Below, piece after piece: positions 15,648 to 24,649 of a stretch of 35,353 nucleotides of DNA (within the stretch, counting starts at the first letter, position 1; each line of letters opens with the position of its first letter). The position numbers were made by a program, and so were the translations under genes. The notes beneath the pieces are model-generated. The model made no database searches, was not told the DNA's origin, and saw only the letters and a program-made list of their open reading frames with translations. Source of the stretch: Woeseiaceae bacterium. Lineage in GTDB: Bacteria; Pseudomonadota; Gammaproteobacteria; Steroidobacterales; Woeseiaceae. The DNA lies in assembly GCA_028289545.1 (NCBI GenBank), contig JANQPG010000093.1:1-35353 (forward strand). Reading direction: 5' to 3'.

Positions 15648-15733
15648 TTTCCGTCAGGCGTTTTACGTCGGAAAACGATCGAGAGGAGAGACTTCCAGCA
15701 CATCCACGTAACAGAACATCGAGAGTCAATGCC

Positions 15734-16180
15734 ATGGTCGACAGTAAACCGATATCAATGGATTGTAAGGTCAGCAACACCGTGTATTGCCTCACCGCCT
15801 CAGCCTGCGCCGCTTCACCCTTTTCGCAATTCGCAACGGGTGAACGAACTGCGGCGATGCAGCTCAGGGAAGAGGGCGAGTTCTACGTTCCGGATCTTTT
15901 GTCGGATCCGGAACACCGGCCGTCGCCGGCAACCTGTTCGGCCGCGGACGCTTACGGCCGACATCTCAAGAAAGCAGAGCGGCACGTCGACGAGGCGCGC
16001 TTGTTGACGGACGTGCTGCGCGCCTCTTTAGGCGACGACTACGACGGCCGCGCAATGCAGGTCGACACGGTCCTCGAAGTGATCGACAAGAAGCTGCGCA
16101 AGGCGCGCCTGCGAATGGACCGGCACGATGCGCGGTATCTGAATTTGTTCCTCGCGTACACCAAGCTTAAGAACGGGTAG
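15734..16180 (+). CDS. Unrecognised 148-aa protein, possibly SOS-controlled
   Basis: I do not recognise this protein. The N-terminal ~40 residues are rich in Cys, Ala and Ser and may not be translated; an in-frame ATG at 15857 (MQLREEGEFYVPDLL) gives a 107-aa alternative. The C-terminal half looks alpha-helical and charged (AYGRHLKKAERHVDEARLL, VIDKKLRKARLRMDRHDARY), suggesting a soluble cytoplasmic protein. There is no signal peptide or membrane helix. The only regulatory cue is the LexA box upstream, which would make it DNA-damage inducible. It is not SulA-like or otherwise similar to SOS proteins I know. The reading frame has G+C-rich third positions like its neighbours, which supports it being real. 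Confidence 0.6.
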   Translation: MVDSKPISMDCKVSNTVYCLTASACAASPFSQFATGERTAAMQLREEGEFYVPDLLSDPEHRPSPATCSAADAYGRHLKKAERHVDEARLLTDVLRASLGDDYDGRAMQVDTVLEVIDKKLRKARLRMDRHDARYLNLFLAYTKLKNG

Positions 16181-16457
16181 GGCAGCAACGATTCAGTTTG
16201 AGGTAGTCGCAGCCGCGGCCTCGGGTCGTTCGCCGCCTTACCGCTCGACGACTCACAACGACGCTTCTAAGTATATCCCGCGATTTACGCTCGATAGTGT
16301 CGTCTCTAGGCTGAATTGGACTCGCAGAAACACCGCGATGGTTTGCGTGTAAGAGAAACACGCCGACCGGGATCGTATTGATTGTTGCGAGTGCGCCGCT
16401 GCCAGCCGGCAGGGCCAAGTCCGTTAATCCTTGTCGGTAGAGCTAGTCGATAGACGA

Positions 16458-17819
16458 ATGCACAGCCACCTCGATCTGTTTGCGTATGTTCTGCTGGTCA
16501 TAGGTCTCATGACCTTGCTTGCGCTGCTTGGACGCAGCCTGGCGAGATACTTTGGTCAGCCTACCGTCGTCGGCGAACTCCTGATTGGTGTTGTCGTGGG
16601 CAACGTGGGCTACTGGTTTGGCGTGCCGGCGTTTGTTGCGATCATGCACCTCAACGAGCTCGGCAAGATTCTGGGTGACTTCATTGCAACCGGCGCGTTG
16701 CCGTGGTTGGCTGCTGCCGAACTGTCCGTTGAGCAATCGACACCCACATCCATCAATCAACTGATGATTGGCAAAGGTGCCCCAGGCACTTACGTGTTTG
16801 CCGGAGCAATGTGGCTGCTCGCCAACCTCGGCGTCGTGTTCCTGATGTTTACGGCCGGTCTCGGCTCGAGCATCGGCAAGCTGAACTCGGTGCGCGGGCC
16901 GGCAACCGCCGTCGGCATACTGGGTGTTTTGTTGCCCGTTGCGCTGACCTTTATTGCGATGACTGTGTTGCTTCCCGACACGGACATCATTCTGCGCCTG
17001 TTCGTCGGCGCAACGCTGGCGGCAACCAGCGTCGGCATCAGTGCCGCCGTGTTCGACGAGCTCGGCGTGACGAGTTCGCGACCGGCCAGCATTGTGCTGG
17101 GTGCCGCCGTAATAGACGACATACTGGCGATGATCGTGTTGACGACGGTCATGAGCGTTGTCGTCAGCGGCTTCATCGACTACGGCAGTATCGCCACTAT
17201 CCTGGCGCTCTCGACGGCGTTCCTCGCAACCGTTGCGCTGGCGGGAGACAAGCTCGTGAAGCTGGGGATACCGCTGTTCGAGCGGCTCGACCGTCTGCAC
17301 GTAAAACTCCTGTACGCCATCTTTGTTCTGTGCGTGGTGTCGATACTGGCGAACGTGCTGGGTCTTGCGATTGTTATCGGCGCGTTTGCGGCAGGCTTGT
17401 TGCTGCGCGACGAATATTTTCATACGGGGGAAAGCCGGCCTATCAAGGAGCTGATCGCGCCGCTCGAGATCATTCTGGCGCCGGTCTTTTTTGTGTTGAT
17501 CGGCATGCAGGTCAATCTTCAGGCCGTCTTCTCGCTTGAAACCCTGCTGCTCATTGCGTTGCTGACCGTAGTCGCCGTGGTCGGAAAGCTGGCCGCCGGT
17601 TTTGCCGCGGGCGGCGGAGAAGGCCGAATAGCCATTGGCGTCGGCATGATACCGCGCGGTGAAGTGGGGCTCATTTTCGCGGGTATCGGACACGCCGCGG
17701 GCCTGTTTAGCGTCGAACAGTTTACGGCGGTTGTCATTGTGATTTTCGCCACGACGGTCATTGCACCGATTGCGCTCAAGCGCTGTTTTCCGAGGTCGAA
17801 GCCATTAGAGTCGTATTGA
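16458..17819 (+). CDS. CPA2-family cation:proton antiporter
   Basis: This is a multi-spanning membrane protein of ~453 aa (462 if a TTG at 16431 is used). It has the Kef/Nap-type core: GQPTVVGELLIGVVVGN at the first broken helix, FTAGL, and AAVIDDILAMIVL with the paired Asp that are transport residues in CPA proteins. IPRGEVGLIF lies near the C-terminus. There is no C-terminal RCK/TrkA domain, so it is not a full KefB/C. It exchanges Na+ or K+ for H+ across the inner membrane. Its stop overlaps the TTG start of nqrA, so translation is coupled to the Na+-pumping NQR and it probably works in the same sodium cycle. The 250 bp before it hold no clear gene. Confidence 0.85.
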   Translation: MHSHLDLFAYVLLVIGLMTLLALLGRSLARYFGQPTVVGELLIGVVVGNVGYWFGVPAFVAIMHLNELGKILGDFIATGALPWLAAAELSVEQSTPTSINQLMIGKGAPGTYVFAGAMWLLANLGVVFLMFTAGLGSSIGKLNSVRGPATAVGILGVLLPVALTFIAMTVLLPDTDIILRLFVGATLAATSVGISAAVFDELGVTSSRPASIVLGAAVIDDILAMIVLTTVMSVVVSGFIDYGSIATILALSTAFLATVALAGDKLVKLGIPLFERLDRLHVKLLYAIFVLCVVSILANVLGLAIVIGAFAAGLLLRDEYFHTGESRPIKELIAPLEIILAPVFFVLIGMQVNLQAVFSLETLLLIALLTVVAVVGKLAAGFAAGGGEGRIAIGVGMIPRGEVGLIFAGIGHAAGLFSVEQFTAVVIVIFATTVIAPIALKRCFPRSKPLESY

Positions 17820-19126
17820 AAAAGGGGCTGGACGTCCGTGTCGACGGCTCGCCGAAGCAGGTCATACGCAGCGCTAACGGTGTGCGCCGCGTGGCGCTGC
17901 TCGGCCGCGACTACGCGGGCCTCAAGCCCCGTATGCAGGTGGAAGTGGGACAAGCGGTAGGCCTCGGCGAGCCGCTGTTTATCGACAAGCGCGATCCCGA
18001 CGTGATCTATCCGTCGCCGGGCAGCGGGCGGGTCATCGAGATCAATCGAGGCCGCCGTCGCGTTCTGCAGTCGGTCGTTGTGGCCCTTGACGATAGCGCG
18101 GCAACCGAGCAAGTGTTCGACGTGTCGAGCCGCTGCGACGCAGGCGCCATCCGCGAGCTTCTCTGTCGGTCCGGCGCGTGGACGGGGTTCAGATCCCGGC
18201 CTTACGATCGGGTGCCGCTGTCGACGTCTTCGCCGCAGTCGATTTTTGTCACGGCCGTGGATACCCGTCCGCTCGCGCCGGCACCGTGCGCAGTGATTGC
18301 CGCAAGACGGCGAGAATTCGAAGTCGGCATGTTGATTCTGAGCCGCCTTGGCGACTGGCCCGTGTATCTCTGCACCGACGTTGACTGGCAAGGTTACGGT
18401 GTCGACGAAAAGCACATACGCCACGTGGAGTTTGCCGGGCCTCACCCCGCGGGGCTGCCCGGCACGCATATTCATCACCTTGCTCCCGTGACCGCCGGGC
18501 AAAGTGCGTGGCATATCGGCTACCAGGATGTCATAGCGATCGGCTATCTGTTTACGACCGGTCGTTTGCTGACCGAACGCGTCGTGTCGCTGGCCGGTAG
18601 CGGAGTGGCTAATCCCGCGCTGCTGAAAACGCGCGTCGGCGCCGCCACAGGTGGTCTGGTCGACGGCGAGCTGCGACACGACGGGCAGGGCGGCGGTTTT
18701 AGCGTATTTTCCGGCTCCGTTCTGGACGGCGCCAGCACGGATGGCCCGCATGGGTATCTCGGGCGTTACCACAACCAGGTATCCGTGTTGTCGCAGCCGC
18801 ACTCGCCGTGGCAACGGCAGCGGCCCACCGGGATCGTGGCGCGCGCGTTGACGGCCTTGCGGTCAAACGCGTGGTTGCCGAGCGGCGATACGATGCCCAT
18901 GCCAATGATTCCGATTGGCGCGTTCGATCGGGTTATGCCGCTCGACATATTGCCCGTGCCGCTGCTCCGGGCGCTGCTCGTCAAGGACACCGACACCGCG
19001 CAGGCTCTGGGTTGTCTGGATCTCGCGGAAGAAGATCTTGCGCTGTGTTCTTTTGTGTGTCCCGCAAAACAGAACTACGGCGCCGTGCTGCGAGCCAACC
19101 TCGAGCAGATAGAGGCGGAAGGCTAA
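17816..19126 (+). CDS. nqrA: Na+-translocating NADH:quinone reductase subunit A
   Basis: This 436-aa NqrA, the cytoplasmic peripheral subunit, opens with the typical GLDVRVDGSPKQVI. It includes a barrel-sandwich-like start (RMQVEVGQAVGLGEPLFIDKRDPDVIYPSPGSG) and, later, FVCPAKQNYGAVLRANLEQIE at the C-terminus. It starts with TTG inside the antiporter stop (TTGA overlap), and its TAA overlaps the ATG of nqrB. NqrA contacts NqrB near the quinone site of the complex. Confidence 0.95.
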   Translation: MKKGLDVRVDGSPKQVIRSANGVRRVALLGRDYAGLKPRMQVEVGQAVGLGEPLFIDKRDPDVIYPSPGSGRVIEINRGRRRVLQSVVVALDDSAATEQVFDVSSRCDAGAIRELLCRSGAWTGFRSRPYDRVPLSTSSPQSIFVTAVDTRPLAPAPCAVIAARRREFEVGMLILSRLGDWPVYLCTDVDWQGYGVDEKHIRHVEFAGPHPAGLPGTHIHHLAPVTAGQSAWHIGYQDVIAIGYLFTTGRLLTERVVSLAGSGVANPALLKTRVGAATGGLVDGELRHDGQGGGFSVFSGSVLDGASTDGPHGYLGRYHNQVSVLSQPHSPWQRQRPTGIVARALTALRSNAWLPSGDTMPMPMIPIGAFDRVMPLDILPVPLLRALLVKDTDTAQALGCLDLAEEDLALCSFVCPAKQNYGAVLRANLEQIEAEG

Positions 19127-20385
19127 TGGCCGAAAACGTAACGGGAAAAGCACGGCCTCCGCTCGACGGCGCGATGCCACGCCCGCGGGAGACGCTATGG
19201 CGGCTGCTGCGAGAGTTTTTTCTGCGCGCCACGCCGGCCGGCGGTCGCTATGCCCCTTTCATGCGCACGCCGCTCTGCGTTCGGACGATGTCGAGACAGC
19301 TGGTTGTCGCCACGTTGCCTTGCTGGCTCATCGGACTTTGGAGTGTGGGTTATCAGATCAACAGCGCTTTGGCTGAAACCGGGATGACGGCGCTGCCGGG
19401 CTGGCGCGGGCAGTTGATCGAGGTGTTCGGCGTGGGGCACGCCGTGCAGGATCCGTGGGCTTGTTTTGTCCTGGGGCTTCTGTACTTCCTGCCCGTGTTC
19501 CTCGTTGCTCTGCTGACCTCGGTTGCCTGGGAACTCTTGTTCGCAACCGTTCGCCGGCGCAGCGTCGGCGAGGGCATTCTGGCCTTTGCGTGGCTGTTTG
19601 CGCTCGTCATGCCCGCCGGCGTGCCGCTCTACCAGGTCATGGTGGGAGCAAGTTTCGGTTTTGTCGTCGGCAGCGCCATCTACGGGGGGTACGGCTATTA
19701 CCTCGTGAACCCGGTTCTGCTCGGCCTCGCGTTCCTGCTGTTTGCGTACCCGGACCTCGTCTTTGGCCCCAACGTCTGGGTGCCCGTTCCGGGTTTCGAG
19801 ACCTCCCCGCCGCTGCGTCTTGCGGCGGAAGGCGGCATTGATGCCGTCAGCGCGGCCGGGATGAGCGCCTGGGATCTGTTTCTGGGACTTCGACCCGGGA
19901 CGCTCGGCAGCACCTCGGTGCTCGGCTGTCTTTTGGGCGCCGCATATTTGCTGGCGACGTCGACGGTGTCCTGGCGCATCATCTCGGGCGCGTTTATCGG
20001 CATGGCGATCACTGCGCTCATCTTTGACGCGCTGGCGGCGGATACCAATCAGCTCGCAACGATGGCCGGACACTGGCACCTGCTGTTGAGCGGGTTTGTA
20101 TTTGGCGTCGTTTTCTTCGCAACCGACCCGGTAGCCGCTGCGCACACGCGGGCAGGGCGCTGGATGTTCGGCGCGCTGGTCGGCGTGCTCACGATGGTCA
20201 TTGCCAACAGCAATCCGTCGTACAACGAAGGTGTACTGTTCGCGATCCTGCTTGCGAGCCTGTGCGCACCCGTACTCGATTTTCTGGTCGTCCGGCGGAA
20301 CATGCGCCGCAGGCAGCGGCGTATTGGACAGCCTGTCGGCGATTCCAAACCCGTGAACAAAACCGCGGGCGTGGCACATGAATAA
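19126..20385 (+). CDS. nqrB: Na+-translocating NADH:quinone reductase subunit B
   Basis: This 419-aa integral membrane subunit carries covalent FMN, riboflavin and the main Na+ path. I chose the ATG that overlaps the nqrA stop (TAATG); the frame stays open further upstream only as a shadow inside nqrA. About ten membrane helices are visible. The LRPGTLGSTSVLG segment (~255-266) holds the Thr (about residue 263) that matches the covalent FMN site. The last 8 bases overlap nqrC. Confidence 0.93.
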   Translation: MAENVTGKARPPLDGAMPRPRETLWRLLREFFLRATPAGGRYAPFMRTPLCVRTMSRQLVVATLPCWLIGLWSVGYQINSALAETGMTALPGWRGQLIEVFGVGHAVQDPWACFVLGLLYFLPVFLVALLTSVAWELLFATVRRRSVGEGILAFAWLFALVMPAGVPLYQVMVGASFGFVVGSAIYGGYGYYLVNPVLLGLAFLLFAYPDLVFGPNVWVPVPGFETSPPLRLAAEGGIDAVSAAGMSAWDLFLGLRPGTLGSTSVLGCLLGAAYLLATSTVSWRIISGAFIGMAITALIFDALAADTNQLATMAGHWHLLLSGFVFGVVFFATDPVAAAHTRAGRWMFGALVGVLTMVIANSNPSYNEGVLFAILLASLCAPVLDFLVVRRNMRRRQRRIGQPVGDSKPVNKTAGVAHE

Positions 20386-21181
20386 CGACAGCACGCTCAA
20401 AGCCCTGCTGGTCGTCGGACTGACGGCTCTGTTCTGTTCCGTCGTCGTGACGACAACGGCCGTCACGCTGCAGCCGATCCAGCGTGCGTATCAGGATCTC
20501 GAGCGGAATCGCGTACTCGTCGGTATTGCGGGTCTTGCCGATTCAGCGGCGGCGCTCTCCGACCGGGAGGTTGTCAGCCTGTTTCAGGAGCTGGACGCAA
20601 GAGTCGTGAACCTCGATACCGGCGCCTACGACGATAGCGTCAGCGCCGACAATCTCGATGGCGCGGCCTCCGCAACGGATCCGGACGCGAGCGTTGCAAT
20701 ACCGCCGGATCAGGATATTGCGACGATCGGACGCCGGGCCAGGCGGGTTGCGATCTATGTCGTGCCGCGAGCGGACGGCATCGAACGCATGATACTGCCG
20801 GTCTACGGTCAGGGTATGTGGTCCACGCTGTACGGGTTCATCGCTCTGGATGCGGATCTCAACACGATTGTGGGCATTACCTTTTACGAGCAGGCCGAAA
20901 CGGCAGGCATCGGCGATCAGATATTGCGCGCCGACTGGCAGGCCGAATGGACGGGCAAGAAGCTGTACGACGCCGAGGGAACGCTGCGCTTTCGCGTGTC
21001 GAATCAGGCCGTCGACCCGCAATCGCCCGAAGCCGACTATCACGTCGATGCCATCTCCGGCGCGACGGTAACCACCGACGCCGTGTCGAACCTCGTCGCC
21101 TACTGGTTGGGAGAGCATGGCTTTCAACCGTTCATCGATTCGCTGCGCGAAAGGACCGACGACGATGTCCAAAGCCCGTGA
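20378..21181 (+). CDS. nqrC: Na+-translocating NADH:quinone reductase subunit C
   Basis: This 267-aa protein has one N-terminal membrane helix (~8-30) and a periplasmic FMN-binding domain. The flavinylation motif DAISGAT ends at Thr230, the residue that ApbE would modify. [15 protein letters not shown] and ETAGIGDQI are family blocks. It overlaps nqrB by 8 bases and nqrD by 17. A flavin transferase gene (apbE) is not in the window, so it must be encoded elsewhere. Confidence 0.94.
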   Translation: MNNDSTLKALLVVGLTALFCSVVVTTTAVTLQPIQRAYQDLERNRVLVGIAGLADSAAALSDREVVSLFQELDARVVNLDTGAYDDSVSADNLDGAASATDPDASVAIPPDQDIATIGRRARRVAIYVVPRADGIERMILPVYGQGMWSTLYGFIALDADLNTIVGITFYEQAETAGIGDQILRADWQAEWTGKKLYDAEGTLRFRVSNQAVDPQSPEADYHVDAISGATVTTDAVSNLVAYWLGEHGFQPFIDSLRERTDDDVQSP

Positions 21182-21824
21182 TGCCCTGCTGAACCCGATC
21201 GTCAACGAGAACCCGATTACGCTGCAGGTGCTCGGCATCTGCTCGGCGCTTGCGATTACCAACTCGCTACGCTCGGCGCTGGTCATGAGCCTCGCGCTGA
21301 CCTCGGTGCTGGCGTTCTCGAATATGGCGATCAGCCTGATACGCCGTCATCTGCCCGATTCGGTACGCATTATCGTGCAGATGACAGTCATTACGACGGG
21401 CGTTATCGTCGTCGACCAGATACTCAAGAGTTACGCGCCCGATACGGCCCGGACGCTAAGCGTATTTATTGGCCTCATCGTCACGAACTGTATTGTGCTC
21501 GGCCGCGCCGAGGCGTTCGCGACCAAGCACGGCGTCGGCATGAGTTTTCTGGACGGCATCGGCAACGGGCTTGGCTATAGCGTGGTGCTGATTGTGGTCG
21601 CCATCATTCGCGAGCTGCTCGGCACGGGCGGACTCATTGGTCAGCCGATCCTGCCGCTGGCGGAGGAAGGAGGCTGGTTTCAGCCCAACCTCATGTTCCT
21701 GCTGCCGCCGAGCGCGTTTTTTATTATTGGTTTTCTGATCTGGGGCGTTCGAAGCTGGAAAACGGCTCAGGTCGAAACGCCTGACTACCGGCCGCTGACG
21801 CGCGCCGAGACCGGGGCGGACTGA
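21165..21824 (+). CDS. nqrD: Na+-translocating NADH:quinone reductase subunit D
   Basis: This 219-aa membrane subunit has about six helices. The start ATG at 21165 ([18 protein letters not shown]) has AAAGGA upstream inside the nqrC end. Family blocks include [12 protein letters not shown] with the Cys that, with NqrE, coordinates the intramembrane iron-sulfur centre. Its stop overlaps the nqrE ATG. Confidence 0.94.
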   Translation: MSKARDALLNPIVNENPITLQVLGICSALAITNSLRSALVMSLALTSVLAFSNMAISLIRRHLPDSVRIIVQMTVITTGVIVVDQILKSYAPDTARTLSVFIGLIVTNCIVLGRAEAFATKHGVGMSFLDGIGNGLGYSVVLIVVAIIRELLGTGGLIGQPILPLAEEGGWFQPNLMFLLPPSAFFIIGFLIWGVRSWKTAQVETPDYRPLTRAETGAD

Positions 21825-22432
21825 TGGATAACCTGGTCGCCATCTTTGTCCGTTCAATTTTTGTCGAAAACCTGGCGCTCGCGTTCTTCCTGGGCATGTG
21901 CACGTTTCTGGCGGTGTCGAAGCAAATCAAGACGGCAATCGGGCTGGGTGCAGCCGTGATTGTCGTCGAAACCGTGACCGTACCCGTCAACAACCTCATC
22001 TACACCTATCTGCTGCGAGACGGAGCGCTCGCCTGGGCTGGGCTGGGGCATCTCGACTTCAGTTATCTCGGGCTGATTACCTACATTGGTGTCATTGCGG
22101 CCATGGTGCAGATACTGGAGATGTTCCTCAAACGCTATGTGCCTGCGCTGTATCACACCATGGGCATCTTCCTGCCGCTCCTGACCGTCAACTGCGCCAT
22201 CCTGGGTGCTTCGCTGTTTACCGTGCAACGCGAGTACACGTTTGCCGAAAGCGCCGCATTCGGCCTTGGCGTCGGCGTCGGCTGGGCGCTTGCGCTCGTT
22301 ATGCTCGCCGGGCTTCGCGAGAAACTCAAATACAGCGACGTACCCGACGGTCTGCAAGGCCTCGGCATCAACTTCGTGACGGCCGGACTGATGTCGCTGG
22401 CGTTCCTCGCGATGGCCGGTATCCAGTTCTGA
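21824..22432 (+). CDS. nqrE: Na+-translocating NADH:quinone reductase subunit E
   Basis: This 202-aa six-helix membrane subunit is homologous to NqrD in inverted topology. It carries [12 protein letters not shown] near the N-terminus and [13 protein letters not shown] near the middle, the two Cys segments expected for the membrane [2Fe-2S] site. It is coupled to nqrD and nqrF by one-base stop/start overlaps. Confidence 0.94.
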   Translation: MDNLVAIFVRSIFVENLALAFFLGMCTFLAVSKQIKTAIGLGAAVIVVETVTVPVNNLIYTYLLRDGALAWAGLGHLDFSYLGLITYIGVIAAMVQILEMFLKRYVPALYHTMGIFLPLLTVNCAILGASLFTVQREYTFAESAAFGLGVGVGWALALVMLAGLREKLKYSDVPDGLQGLGINFVTAGLMSLAFLAMAGIQF

Positions 22433-23658
22433 TGATCGGCGAGGTGGCAATCGGCGTCGGCCTGTTTACGGCCATTGTGCTGCTGCTGGCGCTGCTCGTG
22501 CTGTTCGCCCGCGCGCGGCTAGTCCGTCGCGGCAACGCCACGATTACGGTCAACAACGCGCGAGAGCTTGTCGTCCCCGTCGGTGGCCGGTTGCTGGGTG
22601 CGCTCGCGGCCAACGGTCTGTTTGTGCCGTCGCCGTGTGGCGGTGGCGGCAGTTGCGGCCAGTGCCGCGTGGCGGTACTCGAGGGCGGCGGCTCGATACT
22701 GCCGGTCGAGACGTCTCATATTACAAAAAGAGAGGCCGTCGCAGGGCAGCGGCTGGCTTGCCAGGTTGCCGTGGACCAGGACATGCGGGTTCGCGTGCCG
22801 GAGGACGTGTTCGGCGTGAAGCGTCTCAACTGCACGCTGCGTTCGAGCCGGCACGTGTCGACGTTCATCAAGGAGCTCGTGCTGGAACTGCCGCCGGGAG
22901 AAACGCTGGACTTCCGGGCAGGTGCCTACGTGCAGGTGGATTGCCCGCCGTACCAAGCGGCGTACGCCGACTTCGACGTGCCGGATCGATACCGGGACGA
23001 CTGGCAGAAGTTCGGCTTTCTCGGGCTCATGGCCGGGACCGACGAGGCGACTAGCCGCGCCTATTCGATGGCCAACTATCCGGCTGAAAACACGATCGTA
23101 ACGCTCAACGTGAGAATTGCCACGCCGCCTCCCCGGTTGCCCGCGGACACGCCGCCCGGCGTGGTTTCTTCGTATCTGTTTAGCCTTGACGCCGGCGATA
23201 CGGTGTCGATTGCGGGGCCGTTCGGCCACTTCTTCGCGCGGGAATCCGACGCGGAAATGGTTTTCATTGGCGGCGGCGCCGGCATGGCGCCGATGCGATC
23301 GCTGATCCTCGACCAGCTGCGGCGGATCGGTACTACCCGCAAGATGAGTTTCTGGTACGGCGCCCGCAGTCTCCGCGAAGCGTTCTACGTCGAGGACTTC
23401 GAACGCCTTGCCGAGGACCATGACAACTTCGAGTGGCACCTGGCGTTGTCCGAACCCCTCGAGACCGACGGCTGGACAGGCTACACGGGATTTGTGCACG
23501 ACATACTGCTGCGCCACTACCTCGACGGACACGCGGCCCCCGAAGAGTGCGAGTACTACCTTTGCGGCCCGCCAATGATGATCGCGGCCGCGCTGCACAT
23601 GCTCGACGACCTCGGTGTGGATGCGGAAAACATCCTGTTCGACGATTTCGGCGCTTAG
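22432..23658 (+). CDS. nqrF: Na+-translocating NADH:quinone reductase subunit F
   Basis: This 408-aa electron-input subunit has an N-terminal membrane helix (~5-27) and a plant-type [2Fe-2S] ferredoxin domain with Cys69, Cys75, Cys78 and Cys110 (C-x5-C-x2-C-x31-C). An FAD domain follows (RAYSMANYP) and then an NADH domain ([19 protein letters not shown]). The start ATG overlaps the nqrE stop; a longer open frame upstream lies wholly within nqrE and is not used. It oxidises NADH on the cytoplasmic side. Confidence 0.96.
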   Translation: MIGEVAIGVGLFTAIVLLLALLVLFARARLVRRGNATITVNNARELVVPVGGRLLGALAANGLFVPSPCGGGGSCGQCRVAVLEGGGSILPVETSHITKREAVAGQRLACQVAVDQDMRVRVPEDVFGVKRLNCTLRSSRHVSTFIKELVLELPPGETLDFRAGAYVQVDCPPYQAAYADFDVPDRYRDDWQKFGFLGLMAGTDEATSRAYSMANYPAENTIVTLNVRIATPPPRLPADTPPGVVSSYLFSLDAGDTVSIAGPFGHFFARESDAEMVFIGGGAGMAPMRSLILDQLRRIGTTRKMSFWYGARSLREAFYVEDFERLAEDHDNFEWHLALSEPLETDGWTGYTGFVHDILLRHYLDGHAAPEECEYYLCGPPMMIAAALHMLDDLGVDAENILFDDFGA

Positions 23659-23696
23659 TTGCTGACCTGTACAGGCTAAAGACGCGGGAGATAAAC

Positions 23697-23867
23697 ATGG
23701 AGATGTTCTTAATCAGCTTCGGAGTGTACTTATTGATCGCCCTCGCGCTGGCTGTTGGAATGCTTTCAGGTGGTCGCAAGCTGCAGGCAGGGTGCAGCGG
23801 ATCGCCGGAGATCGGTCAGTGCAAGTCGAAGTCGAAGTGTTTGGGTAACTGTCGGCGGAGCAGGTGA
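23697..23867 (+). CDS. nqrM: NqrM, Na+-NQR maturation protein
   Basis: This 56-aa protein has one N-terminal membrane helix (FLISFGVYLLIALALAVGM) followed by GGRKLQAGC and further Cys (33, 42, 48 and 52), the layout of the NqrM/DUF539 family. NqrM is needed to deliver iron to the Cys site between NqrD and NqrE. It lies 38 bp after nqrF, and its TGA overlaps the ATG of the CBS gene. It is short enough to be missed by a length cut-off. Confidence 0.88.
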   Translation: MEMFLISFGVYLLIALALAVGMLSGGRKLQAGCSGSPEIGQCKSKSKCLGNCRRSR

Positions 23868-24265
23868 TGTACTCGAACGTCAAGGTACGGGACTGCATGA
23901 CGGTGGAGTTGATTACGCTGGATCCGACTACCGAGATCCTGCGAGCTACGCACACGCTGATCGACAACGACATTGCGGGGGCGCCCGTCGTAGACGGGAA
24001 CGGAGACCTCGTGGGCATGCTGACCGAGAGAGATTGCATACAGGTTTTGTTGCAGGCCGGGTATCACACGGAACATGGCGGCCCGGTGTCCGAATACATG
24101 AGCAGGAACGTCGAGTGTGTAGAGGCGGAAGACAACATTGTCGATGCCGCAAAGCTGTTTCTCGGCGATCGTTTCCACCGGTATCCGGTTCTGGACCACG
24201 GAAGACTGGTAGGGCAGATCAGCCGGCGCGACGTCATGCGGGCTCTCGGGGCGCTTTGGCCCTGA
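23867..24265 (+). CDS. CBS-domain pair protein
   Basis: This protein of 132 aa consists of two CBS domains only. CBS1 is ~6-62 (MTVELITLDPTTEIL to LVGMLTERDC) and CBS2 is ~80-130 (MSRNVECVEAEDNIVDAA to LVGQISRRDVM). Such pairs bind adenine nucleotides and act as energy or NADH sensors. It is translated from the nqrM stop (TGATG; a GTG three bases earlier is also possible). This suggests it senses nucleotide state for the NQR or the electron conduit that follows, but the partner is unknown. Confidence 0.85.
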   Translation: MYSNVKVRDCMTVELITLDPTTEILRATHTLIDNDIAGAPVVDGNGDLVGMLTERDCIQVLLQAGYHTEHGGPVSEYMSRNVECVEAEDNIVDAAKLFLGDRFHRYPVLDHGRLVGQISRRDVMRALGALWP

Positions 24266-24362
24266 CACCCGGCTGTTCCGGGATTTCCCGGGGCTTTCGA
24301 AAAATTCTTTGTTGGGTTTCCAACGGTATCCGGTCCTCGTGGCCGCAGTGGGAGGGAATGAG

Positions 24363-24623
24363 ATGCGCATCCTTATCGTGTTATTGGCGTTGTTGCTGAC
24401 GTTCGGGGCATCAGCAGGTGAGCAAGACGCCGGCAAGGCAGCGTCTCAAAGCTGCCTGGCTTGCCATAAAGGACCACTCAGTCTCAAGGGTCGCGGCTCC
24501 GATACGCTCGTCGAACAGATCAAGGCGATTCGTGCCGGCGACAAGAAGCATCCGCCCGGCCTGGACAAGCTCAGCGAGGACGATCTCGAGGCCATAGCGG
24601 CCTACCTCGATAGCGCCGAGTAG
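24363..24623 (+). CDS. Small periplasmic monoheme cytochrome c
   Basis: This 86-aa precursor has a signal peptide (LIVLLALLLTFGASAG) and one heme site, CLACH, near residue 32, with a distal stretch ending in AIAAYLDS typical of class I cytochromes. The ATG at 24363 has GGAGGGAATG upstream. It is 26 bp before the decaheme MtrC-like gene. By position it may shuttle electrons between inner-membrane donors or acceptors and the MtrA-like protein, since no CymA-type quinol dehydrogenase is encoded here. Confidence 0.85.
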   Translation: MRILIVLLALLLTFGASAGEQDAGKAASQSCLACHKGPLSLKGRGSDTLVEQIKAIRAGDKKHPPGLDKLSEDDLEAIAAYLDSAE

Positions 24624-24649
24624 GCCCAACCAATCACGCAGGTGTCGAT

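Noticed and set aside
15461..15703. 80-codon - strand frame spanning the LexA box
   Set aside because: Overlaps the regulatory site, has no recognisable domain and runs into the GntR2 start region.
16181..16457. Possible Na+-responsive riboswitch before the antiporter
   Set aside because: Only one short hairpin (CTGCC/GGCAG near 16396-16410) is visible; I cannot match the conserved blocks of a known Na+ riboswitch.
16443..17693. 416-codon open frame on - strand
   Set aside because: Antisense to the antiporter; composition rich in Gln, Arg and His is typical of a shadow of a hydrophobic gene.
19195..20466. 423-codon open frame on - strand
   Set aside because: Antisense to nqrB with the same shadow composition.
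24311..24324. GTTGG-GTTT-CCAAC as a FNR-like site before the small cytochrome
   Set aside because: The distance between half-sites does not fit the Fnr spacing of TTGAT-N4-ATCAA.
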